DNA from: Pochonia chlamydosporia 170
Taxonomy: Eukaryota > Ascomycota > Sordariomycetes > Hypocreales > Clavicipitaceae
DNA length: 64,000 nucleotides
Reading direction: 5' to 3'
Assembly: GCF_001653235.2 (NCBI RefSeq)
Contig: NC_035793.1
Span: forward strand, 62,001 to 126,000
Made by a program: the position numbers and the translations under genes
The notes under the pieces: generated by a model
Told to the model about the DNA's origin: nothing
Databases searched by the model: none
The model's input: only the letters and a program-made list of their open reading frames with translations
Shown here: one piece after another, positions 10,479-22,231 of the stretch
How the letters are laid out: each line of letters starts with the position of its first letter
How positions within the stretch are numbered: the stretch's first letter is position 1

Positions 10479-11561
10479 CTACCCCTTCGTCTTGGTAAGA
10501 TAACTCCTCCCATCACAATACCTCACCCACCCATCCAGTCCCATCTTCTTCATAACCTGACTAAAACCCTCACTCCCCGCCGACGCACCCTCATGCGCAC
10601 AAATCTCCCTCGCCTTCTCATCATGCACATCCGGCGCCCCATCCGGATACTCAATATTAAACACCGGCTTCCCCTTCTTGATAAACTGCGCAAACGTCTC
10701 ACACTCCTTCATCTGTACGCACTGCTCGTTGACGCTAAAGTCCACCACGTCAATCACATCTGGTATAATCTCGCCTGCGTTCTTCAGCCCAATCGACATG
10801 TTGTACTTTTTCGCTTCTCCCGCCAGAAATTTCACAAAGTCAATGGAATCTTGCTTCGTGAGGCCCACCCCGTTATTGACGAGATACCCATCCACGTTAT
10901 CTGGGTCGATTGCGTCGCAGCCCTTCTCTGAAGCACTCTTGATGCGCTTGGCCATGATGGCTCTCACAGACGGAGAAGATAACTTGATCCATTTCTCGCC
11001 TTTCCAGCCTTTGAGATTGGCGCCAATGTCGGAGGCTTGGAAGTCGTTCTTGTCTGCGCGCCAGTCTTCGTAGGATCCGGCGCTGAAGTAGCATATTACG
11101 TGGGCGTTTTGGTGGTGGAGGAGGTCGATGGTTGAGGATGGGTTTTCGTAGAGGTCGATATCCCAGATGGGAACGGGGGGCGTTGACAGGGAGGATGGGT
11201 CGACGGGGTTGCCGAGGATGATCTGCCATGTCGTGTTTACGGAGGGCCGCCATGTCGATGTGCGTGTTGTGTTGGTGTTTGTGTCTGTGGGAGGAGCAAC
11301 GTTGTCTGAGGATGATGATGAGTGATGCCGTGTGAGACCGACGCCCAGACCGACGCCAAGTGCAATCGCGACGGCAGTGATACTTCCTGCTATGGCGAGT
11401 TTCTTCCACAGTGGCCAGGGTTTGCTCATTGTTTTGGAAGACTTTTCCACGTCGGTCATTGTGTGCTGTGATGGGGAGTTTGTGCCCAGACTTGGGTCGG
11501 TTCTTCCAACCGGTGTTCGACTATTAAAATAGGGAAATTCGTAGCCACCATGCGAAGTCAT
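10479..11561 (-). CDS. GH114 endo-alpha-1,4-polygalactosaminidase, membrane-anchored
   Basis: Single exon, 360 aa, from ATG at 11561. Residues 1-50 are a Ser/Thr/Pro-rich cytosolic tail. Residues about 51-75 form a hydrophobic helix rich in Ala, Gly and Val, then comes a Ser/Thr linker and a GH114 barrel from about residue 105. Visible family features are IWDIDLYENP, VICYFSAGSYEDWR, GCDAIDPDNVDGY, GLKNAGE and FNIEYPDG; the Asp of DPDN and the Glu of NIEY are the likely catalytic acids. The type II topology and family match Ega3 of Aspergillus fumigatus, which trims galactosaminogalactan. The other genes of that exopolysaccharide cluster (uge3, sph3, agd3, gtb3) are not nearby, so this copy is unlinked. 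The base composition is polar: the 5' sense strand is C-rich and the 3' end very G-rich. Confidence 0.88.
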   Translation of the reverse strand: MTSHGGYEFPYFNSRTPVGRTDPSLGTNSPSQHTMTDVEKSSKTMSKPWPLWKKLAIAGSITAVAIALGVGLGVGLTRHHSSSSSDNVAPPTDTNTNTTRTSTWRPSVNTTWQIILGNPVDPSSLSTPPVPIWDIDLYENPSSTIDLLHHQNAHVICYFSAGSYEDWRADKNDFQASDIGANLKGWKGEKWIKLSSPSVRAIMAKRIKSASEKGCDAIDPDNVDGYLVNNGVGLTKQDSIDFVKFLAGEAKKYNMSIGLKNAGEIIPDVIDVVDFSVNEQCVQMKECETFAQFIKKGKPVFNIEYPDGAPDVHDEKAREICAHEGASAGSEGFSQVMKKMGLDGWVRYCDGRSYLTKTKG

Positions 11562-12360
11562 CAGATAAGTAATACCTGTCTGCTCGTCTAATCAAACACA
11601 CTCATCTAAACGAGCAAGTCGTCGAAATTGGCTGCCTGCCGTTAGCACAAGGCGCAGCAAGGGTCTGGATCCATTCATTCCAATAGTCAATTCTAGAAGG
11701 CAGTTTTTGCATCTTGACGGTTTACACTGCCGAGCGGTTTATTCCAAATACAGCCTGGGTTAGTTCCGGATTTAGCGTGGATGAGTTGAGCTTTGTCTCG
11801 AAAGTTTATTGCTGATTAGGCCCGATTTAGTTCTGGGGTTTGTTCGATGGCAACGAGATACGAGTTCTGTCTCTCAGCCAGAACAGTCAATTTGCCGTTA
11901 TTGAGATTGGAAAATTGGGTATCTATTTTGCTCTCTTCTTTGTAATTGCTGTGCTTTCTACTTGTGATGGAATTCATCTTCCGGATGGGTTGCCACAATG
12001 GCCCTTCAAGTTCAATACCCTGCTTGAGATGGGCAAACTCGGTCTTTGGCCGAACGTGTTCAGACTAGTTGCTGACAACCACAACCAGACCAAGACAACA
12101 AGCATCGCCTCTGAAAACGCCGAAGCTTGTAGTGGCGCAGGCACATACAACCTGTTTAGATCTGACAAAGTTTCACAATCATCAGTCAACATGGTCTCTT
12201 CTTCACGTCGGTCTCAAGCCCAGTAAGGGTCATGTTGATGAAGACGTTGCCATATGGTTGTCCAACGCTGTCCCCCGTTTTGATAACCGACAACCTATAA
12301 TACACCTGCCATGCCATCTGTCCATTCTCATATTGCCAAATTTTATTTCCAACGTCACAG
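11562..12360. other. intergenic between GH114 and the Zn2Cys6 regulator
   Basis: This holds the GH114 promoter and the 3' flank of the regulator gene, both leftward. The frame at 11840-12226 on the + strand has no domain or splice context and is not called. No repeats seen. Confidence 0.45.
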
Positions 12361-15248
12361 CTACCCCGTAGCCATGAACTTGCCTCCATCCTGCTTAAAT
12401 AGCCAATCGCTATTGGCATCCATCATGAAATTCGTAATATTAAATTCATTTGGCGCCATTTGAGCCTGGCCATTTTGTGTATCCATCCCAGTGTCAGGCC
12501 CCAAAGTCTGCGCACCCGAAAAGTTCTCACCTCCAAATGGCAGGCGAGGGACATTGAAAAAGTCAAACACATCCAGGTATTCCAACTCATTTGGTGCTGG
12601 TGTCCTGGACGGTGTGACACTAGGTAATCGGCTCATTGCCGTGGGACCAGCCCCGTGCCTTGGCTGCCGAGATATCAAGAAGTCAAGGTCGAAGGCCGTT
12701 CGTCGCATGTCCGCCAAGATTTTCACCGAGCTCGGGGTGACTCCGTCCCCCTTTTGCTCACTATCGCGATGCTCGTCAAGCACCCGCTGAAGAAGTCCAC
12801 AGTATCTCGCCGCCACCGGCCAGTATCGACCCATTTCTCTCAGAGTGTCAACAAAGAAGCTGATTTGCGGTGCCAACTTATGCTCAACTGTAGAACCGTG
12901 CACGAGCAAAAGCCTTGCCGATACCCATATAGTCCAGGCAAAAGGCGGTCCCAGCTTGCTAATGAGACCATTCTGAACCACAAATTCTCCCAAAGCAGCA
13001 ATATTCTCAACCGCGCCATGGCATCTTTGCGAAGCGCTATATGACGGAGTGAAGATGGGTGACCGCGTCGTGGGATATGCCGCCGACGAATGTAATCGAA
13101 TCACTGCAGTGTGGTATGTGGCATGGAGCATCACCAAAACGCAATTCAGGTTCTTGTTTGGCGCTTGGAACAACTTCGTCATGTTGCCAAACTCGGGAGG
13201 CAGTCCAAATCTCCATGACGTCAACAAATTATCTAGTTCCTTGTATCGCAGCTGCCATTGCTCAACGTCACCTAAAGCACTAATGTCAACAGGCTGCTTG
13301 AGGAAGGTGTGGATCTTGGACAAGATGCCCAGGATCTCGATATAGTACGCAAAGGCTCCAAGGTTTTCCGGCTTGCAAATCTCTTGCGCAGGTAGCTCCC
13401 CATGGTGCTCCCTAGCCTTGAACCATTTGGTATCTACCCTTTGATTTCGCATCCACAGGTCGTCGCGGCACGGCAACGTTCGGTCAATTTCCTTGTCAGC
13501 CAAGGCGAACTCGAATGCAGTAGCAATTGTCGCATATCTATCGAGAAGATAGATCATCCAAAACAATCGTCGTCGTGATTCGTCGTCGATGAAGTCTTTT
13601 GGTTCCGGGAGAATCATTGCCCGCAAGGTATATATAGACGTGTAGCTTGGTGAGACCGTAAATGAGTTGCTCTCGACTGCCAACCCAAGCTGCACCACAG
13701 ATCGTGTAATTAGTGCCAAAATGTTCCAGCCTGGTGGGCCGTTGCTGCTGCCAACAAGATCAAGCGCGATTATAACCAGTGCCTGAAGGGATTTGACAGA
13801 TGTGTTCTCCATGCCGTAAAGCAGTACACGTTCTTTGCATGCTTTGTGATAATGCTCCCGCCGCTCATCAGTAAGCCTCGGGTCGGAAGAGTAGCGCATC
13901 GTCGTCGCCACAATGGCATGCAGGAGAATTCTATCAGTCTCCTGAAGTGTTGATGGCCCAAATAGTGAGTCGAGTGTGGTTTTTCGGTGGAGGATTGGGC
14001 ACCACGTGTTGATATGCTTGAAGTAAAGGTCGACGAGAGCGTAGAGAAGATCGTAGGGAGGCATGTCTTGGTCAGGTGGTGTTGACCCCGCTGCTTGTGC
14101 CAGGTGGCCAGATGGTGATTGCATTGGAGCCTGATTTTGATAATATGCTTGTCCTCCTGGTGCAGAAGATTGAATGGGTGGTATCTGCTGCGGCGCGGAT
14201 AGCCCTCCCATTGAGCCTTGATGGTGGAAGCTATCAGGCATACCTGGATGCTGAGGCGCATTGAAATCGACATTTTGTGATGTCGGGGTGAAGCTTGATG
14301 TCTTTTGAACAAACATGCTATTATCTCCTTGTGGCGTGGTAATGGGTTCTGAGGTTCGGTATATGTGAGATGAGGCATCTCTTGGCGTACCTTGATCACT
14401 TGGTAGACTGGGATTGCTGTTCCGCATGCTCGCCGCAACATTCAGCTGTGGATTTGAGGCAAGCGCATTTTGAATTATCTCAGAATGAGACTGCAAGATA
14501 GCCTCAAGCTTGTCCATTCGCTCTTGGAGCTCCTTGCCAAAGCCAGCTCTCAGCCCGGGACGCCTTCGCTCCTTGTATTCGCAAATCGCCCCATTGCGAG
14601 CGCACCATCCGCAGGACGGCTGTCCGCGGTCACATTTCACCTGTTGGAGGTGAGAGTCAGCAAATGTCTAATTCATGATTTGGATGACACTGTTCAAGAA
14701 ATAAACGTGTTGTCAAGCTCCGACAGCTGTACTCTATAGGTCCCCTAGGCTCGATGCGGTGGGGTCAAGAATAGCTTCGCAGCGCTCACCTTTCTTTGTT
14801 TGCAGAGCTCGCATCTTGGTATAACAATGTCAGCTTTTGATTCCGAGGGTTTCTCGTCTGAAGAGGCATGTGACGACATGAAAGCAACAGAGATAGAGAC
14901 ATCAAAATATTACAGATAAAGGCACAGATATGAAAATGCAAGTGGGGATCAAATGTGGGAATGGCAGGCCGATTCAGTAGCAACCGAAATCCAGACCCGA
15001 GACCGCAGGGGCAAAGGGAATGTGACCAAAATGGTGAGATATCAGATTCAGGATTAAGATTGCACGTACGAAACTGAGGTAGGTCGCTTGCGCTTGCCAG
15101 TGTGAGTAGAGCCATCGTTGTCATGCTCGTCATCGCTGTGGGAGTCGCTGTCAAGCTCGGGCTGTTGACGTGCAATGACCGAGGGGGCAGCTGAAGCTGA
15201 AGTGGATGATGGTGATGGTCCCTTGACTCCGCCAGAGCCGTGCTGCAT
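12361..15248 (-). CDS. Zn2Cys6 transcription factor beside LRA3 and LRA1 (candidate rhamnose regulator)
   Basis: Three exons: 15070-15248, a 25-nt microexon 14790-14814, and 12361-14640; 827 aa. The first ATG is at 15248 (the open frame above it has only a GTG). Joining the exons gives a perfect zinc cluster: Cys61-x2-Cys64-x6-Cys71-x6-Cys78-x2-Cys81-x6-Cys88. The microexon supplies Cys61, Cys64 and the basic KQRK. A linker and a short coiled coil (KELQERMDKLEAILQ) follow, then a Gln/Pro/Ser-rich stretch and a fungal_trans-type middle domain (from about residue 260, with LVDLYFKHINTWCPILHR and the RRRLFWMIYLLDR motif). The C-terminus is rich in Asn and Phe and may be an activation region. It is divergent from LRA3 across 2 kb. 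In other fungi a Zn-cluster regulator accompanies or controls rhamnose genes (TRC1, RhaR), so a role in L-rhamnose induction is inferred from position only. Confidence 0.85.
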
Positions 15249-17293
15249 CTTCGCAACGACGGGTTCAGAATCCCTCCGCTTCCAGCCAAGAGCGACCCGT
15301 GTTGAATCAATTTTGTGAAACACAATGTTCCGCCCAATATCTGCAGTTGAGTCTATTGGGCCAAGATTGACTGCACGGGTTGTTGTTACGGCGAGGCAGT
15401 GTGGAGCGAGATGTGGAAGCGAAACATTCGGGACAAAGTCGAGCGACAGGAGGAGATGTGCTTTACAGTATTATTATGCCGAGGAGAGGTTGCTTCTTGT
15501 GCTCAATGTTGAGGACTGCGGATTGGTTGAAGACAGACCAGGACTCGTGGCAGATGGACCCCAATAATTCCAAGACCCGCAAGCAGGCTATTGCTTGTGT
15601 GGCTCGTCAGCTGAAGAAATGTCGGCGTTGGTGAGCTTTGGTTGATTATTGAAACTCTCCTACAAACCCATGGAGGGAACGGAGGCAACGGAGGCAACGG
15701 AGACAATAGCAAAGTCACGCGACTTTTCTGGCGACGGCGGCGTTTGAGCCCTCGCATGAAAATGGCAAACGAAGCCGGAGGATCAACACGGCTTACGCTG
15801 CGTTGAGTGTTTGGACGAGACAGCTTTCGGGGGTTCCATGAGCTGGCCAGTTGACGTTGTTGGTTGCCAATAGTTGACGACTATTGTGGAGGGGAAGCCA
15901 GCCACAGGCAAGGCTGCCAACCCGTCAAGTCCTGGAGCTGCCTGCAGTGGAGAACAGGGTTGTCTGAAGGACCGCCATCATGATCTGGGGAGGGTAGTAC
16001 AAGAAAACGAATGAGCCACTGCCATGATGGGCGGCCATGAGGGTTTGATCAAACAGTCAGTCAATCTAGGCGTTTTGTGGGAGCTTCATGGCTTTGATGG
16101 CTCGGCGGAGCTCCGGGTAATTGATTATTGCCGGTGAACGGTTTCTGCTCCCCGAAGGAAGGAGCAATGGGGGTCATGGAAACCTGGCAAGGATCTGTTG
16201 CGTGTCTTCTATTTCCAGATTCAATGCTCAGCCCAGGCCCCTTTCTGGTACTTTGTAGATTGATATGCATTTTCATCTGCCACAAAAATGTGTCCGTCAC
16301 CCCTCTGCCTCCGACATGCCTGTTTTTTGACACGTTGCTGCCAAGAAGGCAGGCACCCTGTCATTCAATATCTCTGGCCAAGGCAGTGGAGAAGGAACCC
16401 CCCGTCGCACCCCAGTTTCCCCAGCTCGAACTAGAGTTGTGCTGGATCTTGATGGGTTGTACTGGTGGGTGAGTGATCAGCTTCGACTCGGGTCATCAAA
16501 GCAGCTTCCGCCTGTCGAGTCGAATCCCGTATGTCTCAGGGAATAATACGATTGAATATTGCGGATCTGATAGACGACAGCGACATTGCATTAAGATGCA
16601 TTGCCATGTGGCATCTCCTCATGTCGTGTGCACAAAATCTTGCATCGACCTGCAGGCCCCCAAGCGACACCCGATGTTTCAAAACGAATCTTGCCTCCTT
16701 GGGGTCATCTGGATGTTGGCAGAAACCACAACACCTTCATCGAGGAAAATAAAAATTACCCAATTGGTTCAATAAGTTCTGTCTATGTCGATTGGACTGG
16801 TCTAGCAGCACATTGGGACTCGCGTGTCTGCAGCCCATCATGCAAATCCGTCAAGTGTGGAGAACTGTGTCCCCAAGAAACCCCAAAGATTGGAGCAAGT
16901 GGGCTGCAAGGACAGATGGTGAGGCGCCGAATTTCGCTGTTTCGTGCCATCGGGGCATTTATACCCGAAGGGAGAATCTTGCACATTGCATCGTCACTTG
17001 GCTTTTCGCGGTTTTTTGTTCTAGCAGCTGCCTTTCCCCGCTATCTGCAGCTGCAAGATTGTACGACAATTACACGGCAACCATTGCATCGTTGTTTGGT
17101 TGACGTGAAATCCATCTATTGCCGACCCTGCATGCCGGGTATTGCGGATTTCTGATGGGCCGGCCAGCTGCACCTTGAACTTCTTTGCGTCGCCATATAT
17201 TGCCTGGACAGGACGCATATTTTCTTCTTCATTACAACTACCTCCGTTTTCTCTCGCCCTATCTCGGGACCCTATACGATTACAGTTGCAGCA
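15249..17293. other. 2.0 kb divergent intergenic between the Zn2Cys6 gene and LRA3
   Basis: This is the shared upstream region of the regulator (leftward) and LRA3 (rightward). Frames at 16128-16472 and 16601-17155 on the + strand have no recognisable domain. A TATA-like run near 17194 suits LRA3. A short purine-rich repeat (GGAGGCAACGGAGGCAACGG) sits near 15675-15695. Confidence 0.45.
17194..17200 (+). promoter_or_regulatory. TATA-like element upstream of LRA3
   Basis: CATATAT lies 94 bp before the LRA3 start codon and is followed by a C/T-rich leader (TTTTCTTCTTCATTAC), a common fungal promoter arrangement. No mapped start site supports it. Confidence 0.3.
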
Positions 17294-18855
17294 ATGGCGT
17301 CGGGTGTTCGGCAGTTTCCCACGATCAAGGCCATTCGATCATATGTGATTGGCGGCGTCGGATCAGGTACGAGATGAGTAGGCCCGAAAGGACTCGCAAT
17401 TGCTAATTGTTTAATGACAGGAGGTGATTATCATAATGTCAAAGGTGGTCACTGGTAGGACAGATCCGTGTTATACGCGTCGTGGAATATACCGTGGAGG
17501 CCGCAACAACTGACTTGACATCCTGCTAGGCTTATTGATAGCGATATTTCCACTCCATGCTCAATATGGGAGCAGTATCGCAAGTCTCGAACCAGCTGGG
17601 GAATCAACGTGCTCGGATCGTTCTTGGTGGAAATCGAAGCATCTGATGGCACAGTTGGATTTGCCACTGGGTTTGGAGGTGAGCCTATTACACCCTTTTC
17701 GAAAAAACTCCACGCACGTCTTATGCCGAGAAGCGTCATCAAATACTGACAGTTTCAGGCCCCCCGGGATGTTGGCTCATTCATCAGCATTTTGAACGCT
17801 TCTTAATCGGCGCAGACCCTCGCAACACCAACCTCCTTTTCGAGCAGATGTATCGGGCGTCCATGTTCTATGGCCGAAAGGGTTTACCTGTCGCCGTCAT
17901 CTCAGTTATTGACCTTGCCATATGGGATCTGCTGGGAAAGTTGCGAAACGAGCCCGTCTACCGTCTTATCGGCGGCGCCACCAAAGAACGCATAAACTTC
18001 TACTGCACCGGCCCCCAACCAACTGCCGCCCGAGATATGGGTTTCTGGGGAGCGAAGGTTCCATTGCCGTTTTGCCCTGAAGAGGGTCATATCGGCCTTC
18101 GCAAGAACGTCGAATTTCTTCGAAAGCACAGGGAATCGGTTGGTCCTGATTTCCCCATCATGGTTGACTGCTACATGAGTCTCAATGTGTCCTATACGAT
18201 TCAACTTGTTGAAGCATGCAAGGAGCTCAACATCAACTGGTGGGAAGAATGCCTGTCGCCAGACGACACAGACGGCTTTGCACAAATCAAGCGTGCGCAC
18301 CCAACAGTCAAGTTCACCACGGGCGAGCATGAATATTCTCGATACGGATTCCGCAAGCTCATCGAGCCACGAAACCTGGATATCATCCAGCCCGACGTCA
18401 TGTGGCTTGGTGGCATGACGGAGCTGCTCAAAGTTGCAGCCATGGCTGCTGCATACGATATTCCAGTCGTGCCACATGCCAGTGGTCCGTACAGCTACCA
18501 CTTTGTTATCTCCCAGCCCAACACGCCATTCCAAGAATACCTAGCCAATTCTCCCGATGGAAAGAGCGTGTTGCCAGTTTTCGGAGACTTGTTCATTGAC
18601 GAACCTATCCCAACCAAGGGGTACCTGACGACGGCAGACTTGGATAAGCCTGGGTTTGGACTGACCATCAATCCTGCTGTGAGAGCAAAGTTGATTCCAG
18701 CGAGTAATTTGTTGACTCCCACGCCGCTGGGCATGCCAGCACCAGAGGTTGACGGCGCGCGTGAGAAAGAGAATGGCGACTTGAAGCATGCAAAGGTTAA
18801 TGGAACGAAACACGAGAACGGACTGGTGGGCATGATTGAAAAGTTGACGACTTAG
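17294..18855 (+). CDS. LRA3: L-rhamnonate dehydratase (enolase superfamily)
   Basis: Four exons: 17294-17366, 17421-17454, 17530-17678 and 17759-18855; 450 aa, the usual length. The spliced N-terminus reads SYVIGGVGSGGDYHNVKGGH, the capping-domain start of this family. The barrel shows the enolase metal ligands Asp222 (MVDCYMS), Glu248/249 (WWEEC) and Glu275 (TTGEHEY), and the Asp298-His325 dyad (IIQPDVMW and PHASG). A disordered charged tail of about 40 residues follows. The enzyme dehydrates L-rhamnonate to 2-keto-3-deoxy-L-rhamnonate, the third step of the non-phosphorylated rhamnose pathway, in the cytosol. The first-step enzyme, LRA1, is the next gene downstream on the same strand, and a Zn2Cys6 regulator lies divergently upstream. 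The lactonase (LRA2) and aldolase (LRA4) are not in this window. Confidence 0.92.
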
Positions 18856-20361
18856 GTTTGTGGGCAACATATACCATGACTGGATGAATTACATTTTATA
18901 CTGCGTCTTCAGAATGAAGAATTGACTTGTCACCATGAGATGTTCCACTTGTGTACTGTGGAGAATAAAATTATATTGTTCAGGTACAACAATGTATTTC
19001 TTTGCTTTAAATTCGAATCATAATGCCCGTTTTTGGAGTTCTAGTACCCTCAGAGTCTTGGTGGTGCTATTCCTTAAGTATGTGAAACGTCAACATTCGG
19101 CGTCTAAATCGAACCTACCCGGTACAGAAGTGGCAAATTTACCAACATTTGAAACCTCAAGGTTAGCACTCTCCACTCTCAGACGTTCATGAGTAAGTCG
19201 CACCAAGTAAGAAATTTCGACTGCTGTAAAAGTTTAACTTGTTCCTATTTACTCCATGGTGCTTCCTGTGGACTACGCACCCAAGCTACGATTTGAAAAG
19301 CTCACAAACAGAAATCACTGGGAAAGGTTTCAGGAAGTATCCTCTATCAAAAGCATTCTCGTAGATTGACCCATCACCAACCCAATCCACAAATAGCCAG
19401 CAATTCAATACACCACCAAGAAACAGTAGCCATGCATCGTGAACCCTGCCGTGGGACCAGTGGACCTACTAATTCTTCAGCATCCACCCACTGGATTCAC
19501 TCCCCTACCCAAAATCGTGAGATAAACGGTGGCCGTTAATACTCACGATAACTCTGGTAACCGTACCGTTCAGCCCATGTGTTGGAAAACGGTGGAAAGA
19601 CAGCGACAAGCATCTCACAATGGGTCGGATCACCCACCGTGCATGAGATCGTGAGTGAACATGTAGTTTACTTTGGTGTTTATCACCCGCCTACTGTGCT
19701 AGTACGATTTTCGCCAACAAGCTCGGTAGATGCCGTAGCGGCAGGGCAGAACCAACAGCACTTTGGTTGTTGAAGGTGCAAATGTGGCGGGCTTGGCTGC
19801 TCGCTGGGAGATGTGCCGAAGGTTTTGAAGGTCGGAGATTTGTTCCCGCCCCTCCTGGTTTTGTTGGTCGGAATCGTGGGAAGAATACTCAATTGAAGCT
19901 ATTGATGGGCCGTCGTGGTGCAATAAATTCGGTGCTGTGTCTTCCTCGTTTTTTCTTTGACTTTTGCTCAAATTTCGAGGTTGGGTCTATTTAGTTGCCA
20001 TTACGCGCAATTTCTTGGTGGGAAAAAAAAAGCCCTTCTGTCGTCATCGGCGCCGCCATCATCTGGCTTCTCTACTTTCATCTTGACCTTGGACTCATTA
20101 CCGACGTAACTCAGCTTCACTGCAATCAATACGCCGGCCATCTCATCTGGACGACTACCACCACGGTTGGAAGTATTGCGCGCGACAAAGCAACCTTTGA
20201 GCTCGAGTCGCATCGACCCCTCCCCCACCTGCTACACAAAAAACGTACGTACATGAGCATCCACATCGTTTCTTTCGTGTTTACTCACAAAGCACGGCAA
20301 AGGCACACCATAAACACGCCGGAAGCGGGTCTTTCGAACTATTCACAGCTCTGACATCATC
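18856..20361. other. 1.5 kb intergenic between LRA3 and LRA1
   Basis: It starts with the LRA3 3' flank (an AATAAA about 110 bp after the stop, near 18964) and ends with the LRA1 promoter and C/T-rich leader. No coding region or RNA gene was recognised. Confidence 0.5.
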
Positions 20362-21246
20362 ATGCCTTTTGTCGGGCTTCTGGCTGGTAAGACGGCCATC
20401 ATAACGGGCGGAACGACAGGCATCGGCCGTGCCATTTGTCTCGAATTCCTGCGCCAGGGTGCCAACGTGGTGGTCAATCACTTGGGATTGGAGAAAGATA
20501 AGCAGCATTTGGACTCCCTTATTGCTGAAGCCGAAGCCCTCTCCGCTCCGTCGTCATCAGCTTCTGGTCAGGCAGGCGAAGGAACATCTGAGGTTGTCGG
20601 CCGTTTGGCGTCATCGACCAGAGTAGTTGGGACACTTGCACATGTAGCCGGTGATGTGAGAGATCCGGAGACGGCAACCAAGCTTGTCGCTGCAGCAGTT
20701 GAGCATTCGGGCGCCGCCAAGCGACTAGACATCTGCGTTTCCAACGCCGGTGTCTGTACTTTTGCAGACTTTATGACCTTGTCTCCGGACCTATTCGAGA
20801 CTACTGTCCGTACTAATCTTGGCGGCGCATTCTACGTTACACAGGCTGCTGCTCGTCAGATGGCTCTGTATCAATCCCCTACAGGAGGTAGTATTATTGG
20901 TGTATCGTCTATTTCCGCTCTTGTAGGAGGAGGAGAGCAGACGCATTATACGCCAACTAAAGCTGGGATTACCAGCTTGATGCAGAGCACCGCCGTTGCT
21001 CTCGGGAAGTACGGTATTAGATGTAACGCTCTTTTGCCTGGCACAATACGTACGCAGTTAAACGAGCAAGACTTGGCAGACGATGCCAAGAGGAGTTATA
21101 TGGAAGGGAGGATCCCCTTGGGGCGGACTGGTGTACCATCGGATTTGGCTGGTCCGGCTGTCTTTTTGGCTTGCAACGAACTGAGCAGCTATGTGACTGG
21201 TGCACAGTTGTTAGTTGACGGCGGACTGTTTGTTAATCTACAGTAG
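20362..21246 (+). CDS. LRA1: L-rhamnose 1-dehydrogenase (short-chain dehydrogenase)
   Basis: Single exon, 294 aa, ATG at 20362. It is a classical SDR: the TGGTTGIG cofactor loop at about residues 14-21, SNAGVC, catalytic Ser183 (GVSSISALVGG), Tyr196 and Lys200 (YTPTK), and the end GGLFVNLQ. The VVVNHL strand, the SISALVGG block and the C-terminus strongly resemble the characterised yeast L-rhamnose dehydrogenase (LRA1/RHA1). It differs by a Ser/Ala/Gly-rich insertion of about 30 residues after the second strand-helix unit (around residues 65-95). The enzyme oxidises L-rhamnose to L-rhamnono-1,4-lactone, the first step of the pathway whose third step is encoded by LRA3 1.5 kb upstream. Confidence 0.92.
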   Translation: MPFVGLLAGKTAIITGGTTGIGRAICLEFLRQGANVVVNHLGLEKDKQHLDSLIAEAEALSAPSSSASGQAGEGTSEVVGRLASSTRVVGTLAHVAGDVRDPETATKLVAAAVEHSGAAKRLDICVSNAGVCTFADFMTLSPDLFETTVRTNLGGAFYVTQAAARQMALYQSPTGGSIIGVSSISALVGGGEQTHYTPTKAGITSLMQSTAVALGKYGIRCNALLPGTIRTQLNEQDLADDAKRSYMEGRIPLGRTGVPSDLAGPAVFLACNELSSYVTGAQLLVDGGLFVNLQ

Positions 21247-22158
21247 TTTTCAACGAGTGTATGACAACTCTGAAAGCCTGCTTTCTTAAAAACATGTGAA
21301 GGGCACATCTTTTCATGTTAGTGATACGTGGCAAGAGAGGAGAGTACTCTGACCTGCTGGTGGCTGAGAATAATAGCCCTTTGTCTGTATCTCAGATCCA
21401 CGGCACCGAAACCATGCCGCACACACAATGCGCCAAAAAGGGCTGAACATGCAAAGGCGATGATCTCACCCTTACTGCAAACCAACAGCATCAAACGGGT
21501 GGGGCAGGTTTGAAAAGTCCGCATATTCCATAAGAGGCAACCCGCCGAGCAGTTGAAAACGCCATCCCACGCGTCTTGGCTGATCCCCCAGTGATAGAAT
21601 GGGCGGCAAGAACAGACATTGGATGGAATGGTGTCAAAAGTAAAGTGAGGAGGGGGGAGAACAGGGGACCTTGAAATGCCGCAAAATTGAACAAATTTGA
21701 CAAAGATGCTCAACATGTGTAGAGCATCTACACACCATCGAAAGGAAGTCGGGTTGATCAGTCGTCTTTGCGCACATCAGTGTACTGTACGTCTGACTAC
21801 ACTTCTCCATTCCAATAGAAGGGCTAAGAGATGAGTCTAAGCTTGGCCATTTCTCGCAGGTTGAGACTAAAACGAGTACGCTTGTAGTAAAGTCGTCATG
21901 GATTGATGCTGGGCGAATGGCTCGGTTACCCGACAAATGGGCTTCAGTTCGGGAGCTGAGAGTGAGATGTGGCACTGTTATTTTTGTAAATCGAGGCGCC
22001 TTAATCTGTGAAACGACGTCAGTTAGTGTGAGACGTCCATGGCTGATGATTCTGGCAGGATATAATGCAATTTTGACATTGCAGCTCAACAAGCCCAACC
22101 CACGAGATGCCAAAGCATGGGCGTTCCAACTTTTAAAGTTTGACAAGAATGGATCGTG

Positions 22159-22231
22159 ACGGTACGGTGGAGCTTGGAACATCGTGTACAATCCTACCGT
22201 CTTCTTCGAAGACCTCTTTCCACCGTACCGT
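22159..22231. repeat. 13-bp perfect inverted repeat with 47-bp spacer
   Basis: ACGGTACGGTGGA at 22159-22171 is the exact reverse complement of the block at 22219-22231. Directly after it lie four imperfect copies of TATCGT (22231-22265). It is intergenic, with no transposase or terminal-repeat context. It may be a protein-binding or hairpin element. Confidence 0.6.

Noticed and set aside
10479..14640. possible galactosaminogalactan or secondary-metabolite cluster around GH114 and the Zn2Cys6 gene
   Set aside because: No synthase, transporter, deacetylase or epimerase is linked; the regulator fits better with the rhamnose genes.
16601..17155. 184-codon rightward frame before LRA3
   Set aside because: No recognisable family and no splice link to LRA3, whose own first exon starts at 17294.
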